This document shows, piece after piece, positions 5,469 through 7,136 of a stretch of DNA of 7,136 bases. A program made the position numbers and the translations under genes. The notes beneath the pieces were generated by a model. That model did no database searches and was not told where the DNA came from. It saw only the letters and a list, made by a program, of their open reading frames with translations. How positions within the stretch are numbered: the stretch's first letter is position 1; each line of letters begins with the position of its first letter. Location of the stretch: NCBI RefSeq assembly GCF_045105435.1, contig NZ_JBGCDL010000076.1, positions 1 to 7,136 of the forward strand, given 5' to 3'. The stretch comes from Kordia sp045105435. Its GTDB lineage: Bacteria; Bacteroidota; Bacteroidia; Flavobacteriales; Flavobacteriaceae.

Positions 5469-5834
5469 ATGAACGCAATCAATATCAAAGACAAATTTAA
5501 ACTTGTTGACACGCAATGGCATCCGCGACAAATTGCTACTGTTGACAATATGCAAGTGATTTTAGCCAAAATTCAAGGTGAATTTGTATGGCATTCACAC
5601 GACGACGAAGACGAATTATTTCAAGTCATTAAAGGAACACTTTACATGAAATTTCGCGACAAAACGGTTACCGTAAATGAAGGCGAACTCATTGTAGTTC
5701 CTAAAGGTATTGAACATTGTCCTGCTACAAAAGATGATGAAGAAGTACACTTATTACTTTTTGAAAAACTTTCTACAGCGCACACAGGAAATGTAAAACA
5801 TGAAAAAACACAAACAGAATATCCAAAAATCTAA
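5469..5834 (+). CDS. Small single-domain cupin protein
   Basis: A 121-residue protein that is essentially one cupin barrel. Cupin motif 1 is present as HSHDDEDELFQVIKG, with metal-ligand candidates His42, His44 and Glu49; motif 2 is GELIVVPKGIEHCPA, with Gly72, Pro78, Gly80 and His83. The complete 3-His/1-Glu set means it probably binds a divalent metal such as Fe, Mn, Ni or Zn. Stand-alone cupins of this size include dioxygenases, isomerases and metal-dependent small-molecule sensors; the sequence does not say which, so no substrate is proposed. The ATG at 5469 gives the usual short N-terminal strand before the barrel. The stop at 5832-5834 is 3 bases before the GTG start of the dehydrogenase gene, so the two are almost certainly co-transcribed and may act on related metabolites. 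Confidence 0.9.
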   Translation: MNAINIKDKFKLVDTQWHPRQIATVDNMQVILAKIQGEFVWHSHDDEDELFQVIKGTLYMKFRDKTVTVNEGELIVVPKGIEHCPATKDDEEVHLLLFEKLSTAHTGNVKHEKTQTEYPKI

Positions 5835-5837
5835 CGC

Positions 5838-6776
5838 GTGAACATATTACATCTCGATGAAAATCATTCGTTGCTCATACACCAATTTGCAGCATTAGGA
5901 CACACAAACGAAGAAGATTATACGTCTACCAAAGCCGAAATTGAAGCTAAAATTCACAACTATGACGGTTTTATCATTCGCAGTCGGTTTAAAATTGATG
6001 CGGAATTTCTAGCGAAAGCGACCAATTTAAAATTCATAGGTCGCGTTGGTGCAGGTTTGGAAAATATTGATTGTGAATTTGCCGCAACAAAAGGTATCAA
6101 ATTAATTTCTGCGCCCGAAGGCAATAGAAATGCTGTTGGAGAACATGCACTTGGAATGATTTTATCCTTATTCAACAAATTTAACAAAGCCGATCGGGAA
6201 GTGCGTGAAGGAAAATGGTTGCGTGAAGCCAATCGCGGCGTAGAACTCGATGGACAAACCGTTGGAATTATCGGCTATGGAAACATGGGAAAAGCGTTTG
6301 CTAAAAAATTACGCGGTTTTGATGTGGAAGTTCTTTTTTACGATTTAAAAGAAAATATCGCAGACGAAAACGCAACACAAGTTTCCCTTTCAGAATTGCA
6401 AAAACGTGCTACAGTTGTAAGTTTACACACACCACAAACGCCATTAACCATGAATATGGTAAATAAAGAATTCATTGCAGCATTTCAGCATAACTTTTGG
6501 TTTATAAATACGGCACGCGGAAAAAGTGTCGTCACACAAGATTTAGTAGCAGCTTTACAATCAGGGAAAATAGTAGGCGCAGGATTGGACGTATTAGAAT
6601 ATGAAAAAAGTTCGTTTGAAAATCTATTCAATGACAATCAAATGCCAACAGCTTTTCAATACTTAATTAAAGCAGAAAACGTATTATTATCGCCACATGT
6701 TGCAGGTTGGACGAAAGAAAGTAAGGAAAAATTGGCACAAACGATTGTAGATAAATTCAAAGTTCATTTTCACTAA
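5838..6776 (+). CDS. D-2-hydroxyacid dehydrogenase, SerA-like, NAD-dependent
   Basis: A 312-residue protein of the D-isomer-specific 2-hydroxyacid dehydrogenase family, which interconverts 2-hydroxy acids and 2-keto acids with NAD(H). The N-terminal substrate domain contains GRVGAGLENID (68-78), much like 3-phosphoglycerate dehydrogenase. The NAD-binding Rossmann motif is GYGNMG (146-151) with Asp169 at the end of the second strand. The catalytic set is complete: Arg227 in INTARGKS, Glu256 after GLDV, and His287 in SPHVAGWT. It has no C-terminal ACT domain, so it is shorter than the serine-inhibited SerA of E. coli, and phosphoglycerate is only one candidate substrate. GTG at 5838 is used as the start: it gives the expected first beta strand (NILHLDE) and lies 3 bases after the cupin stop. 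The next gene begins 7 bases after its own stop. Confidence 0.93.
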   Translation: MNILHLDENHSLLIHQFAALGHTNEEDYTSTKAEIEAKIHNYDGFIIRSRFKIDAEFLAKATNLKFIGRVGAGLENIDCEFAATKGIKLISAPEGNRNAVGEHALGMILSLFNKFNKADREVREGKWLREANRGVELDGQTVGIIGYGNMGKAFAKKLRGFDVEVLFYDLKENIADENATQVSLSELQKRATVVSLHTPQTPLTMNMVNKEFIAAFQHNFWFINTARGKSVVTQDLVAALQSGKIVGAGLDVLEYEKSSFENLFNDNQMPTAFQYLIKAENVLLSPHVAGWTKESKEKLAQTIVDKFKVHFH

Positions 6777-6783
6777 ACTCAAA

Positions 6784-7136
6784 ATGAAAAAAACGATTTT
6801 CATATTTGGTATACTCATCGTTGCATTATTGGCGTTGTTTCAATTGAGTCAATACTCGTTGATTTCTAAAAACACTCTATTGAATATATTATTGGCGGAA
6901 TTGCTATTATCTTCTTTTTTGTTGGATTGTACATAAACCACCGAAAAAGCACAAAACAATCTCCTGTAACGGAACCAGAAATAGATACACAACAGATTGA
7001 AAATTTAGGTTTAAGCAAGCGCGAATATGAAGTTTTATGTCAGCTCGCCAAAGGACATTCCAACAAAGAAATTGCTTCACTCCTATTCGTATCAGAAAGT
7101 ACCATAAAAACGCATGTTTCAAACGTGTACACAAAA
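6784..7136 (+). pseudogene. Membrane-anchored LuxR-type regulator, frameshifted and cut by the right edge
   Basis: The first frame starts at ATG 6784 with a short basic N-terminus and a strong membrane helix (IFIFGILIVALLALF) and stops at 6934-6936 after 50 residues. A different frame, open from 6870, encodes a second hydrophobic stretch (IIGGIAIIFFFVGLYI), a linker, and a LuxR/GerE helix-turn-helix: LGLSKREYEVLCQLAKG, NKEIASLLFVSESTIKTHVS, running off the window at NVYTK. Together they make the two-helix plus LuxR-HTH protein that is common in flavobacteria. One extra base between 6868 and 6920 would rejoin the frames; candidates are the A5 run at 6868-6872 and the T6 run at 6915-6920. The second frame alone has no ATG, only a TTG at 6927 that would give a soluble HTH protein. 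The gene sits 7 bases after the dehydrogenase. Whether it is a real break or a sequence error is open. Confidence 0.75.
6915..6921 (+). other. Slippery T TTT TTG heptamer in the LuxR-type gene
   Basis: In the first frame of the gene the codons are TCT TTT TTG, so T TTT TTG is in -1 slippery register. A -1 shift gives GTT GGA TTG TAC and enters the frame that carries the helix-turn-helix. It lies five codons before the stop at 6934. The actual break may instead be in the A5 run at 6868-6872. Confidence 0.3.

Noticed and set aside
6907..7134. 75-codon minus-strand open frame
   Set aside because: Antisense to a clear LuxR helix-turn-helix on the plus strand.
1..7136. tRNA, rRNA, CRISPR array, insertion sequence or phage attachment site
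   Set aside because: I saw no cloverleaf, regular spaced repeats, transposase or flanking duplications on either strand.

Overview
The window looks like a piece of a Bacteroidota chromosome, most likely a marine Flavobacteriaceae member (Kordia-like is a guess). The grounds are the low G+C content and A-rich gene starts without clear Shine-Dalgarno sites, a secreted protein with a type IX secretion (T9SS) C-terminal sorting domain, a DUF4286 protein, GG-leader cysteine-rich peptide precursors of the kind annotated 'class I lanthipeptide' in flavobacteria, and a membrane-anchored LuxR-type regulator.

Layout. Positions 1-2868 (+) hold a tightly packed housekeeping operon: the end of a DUF4286 gene, a small two-helix membrane protein, rsmA (16S rRNA dimethyltransferase) and mgtE (Mg2+ channel). 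rsmA and mgtE overlap by 14 bases. Positions about 2870-5335 form an accessory block that is visibly more A+T rich. It starts with three tandem minus-strand genes for short peptides with a shared leader, a double-glycine site and unrelated Cys/Ser/Thr-rich cores. A near-identical 9-bp hairpin follows each one. A plus-strand GNAT acetyltransferase comes next, with operator-like repeats upstream, then a convergent minus-strand T9SS-secreted protein whose reading frame is broken at a run of seven T's. Positions 5469-7136 (+) hold a second operon: a small cupin, a D-2-hydroxyacid (SerA-like) dehydrogenase and a LuxR-type regulator that is also broken by a one-base shift and runs off the right edge.

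How the parts fit. The first operon is translation and ion homeostasis. The accessory block is the most interesting part: a small arsenal of putative ribosomally made, post-translationally modified peptides with no modification enzyme or exporter in the window, so maturation would have to be supplied in trans. The hairpins lie so close to the next peptide start that they may tune expression along the array rather than simply end each transcript.

Both broken genes need the same correction (one extra base, or a -1 ribosomal shift), and both carry an in-frame U-rich slippery heptamer. Assembly error at homopolymers is the first alternative to exclude. Nothing here was compared with a database; family names rest on recognised motifs.
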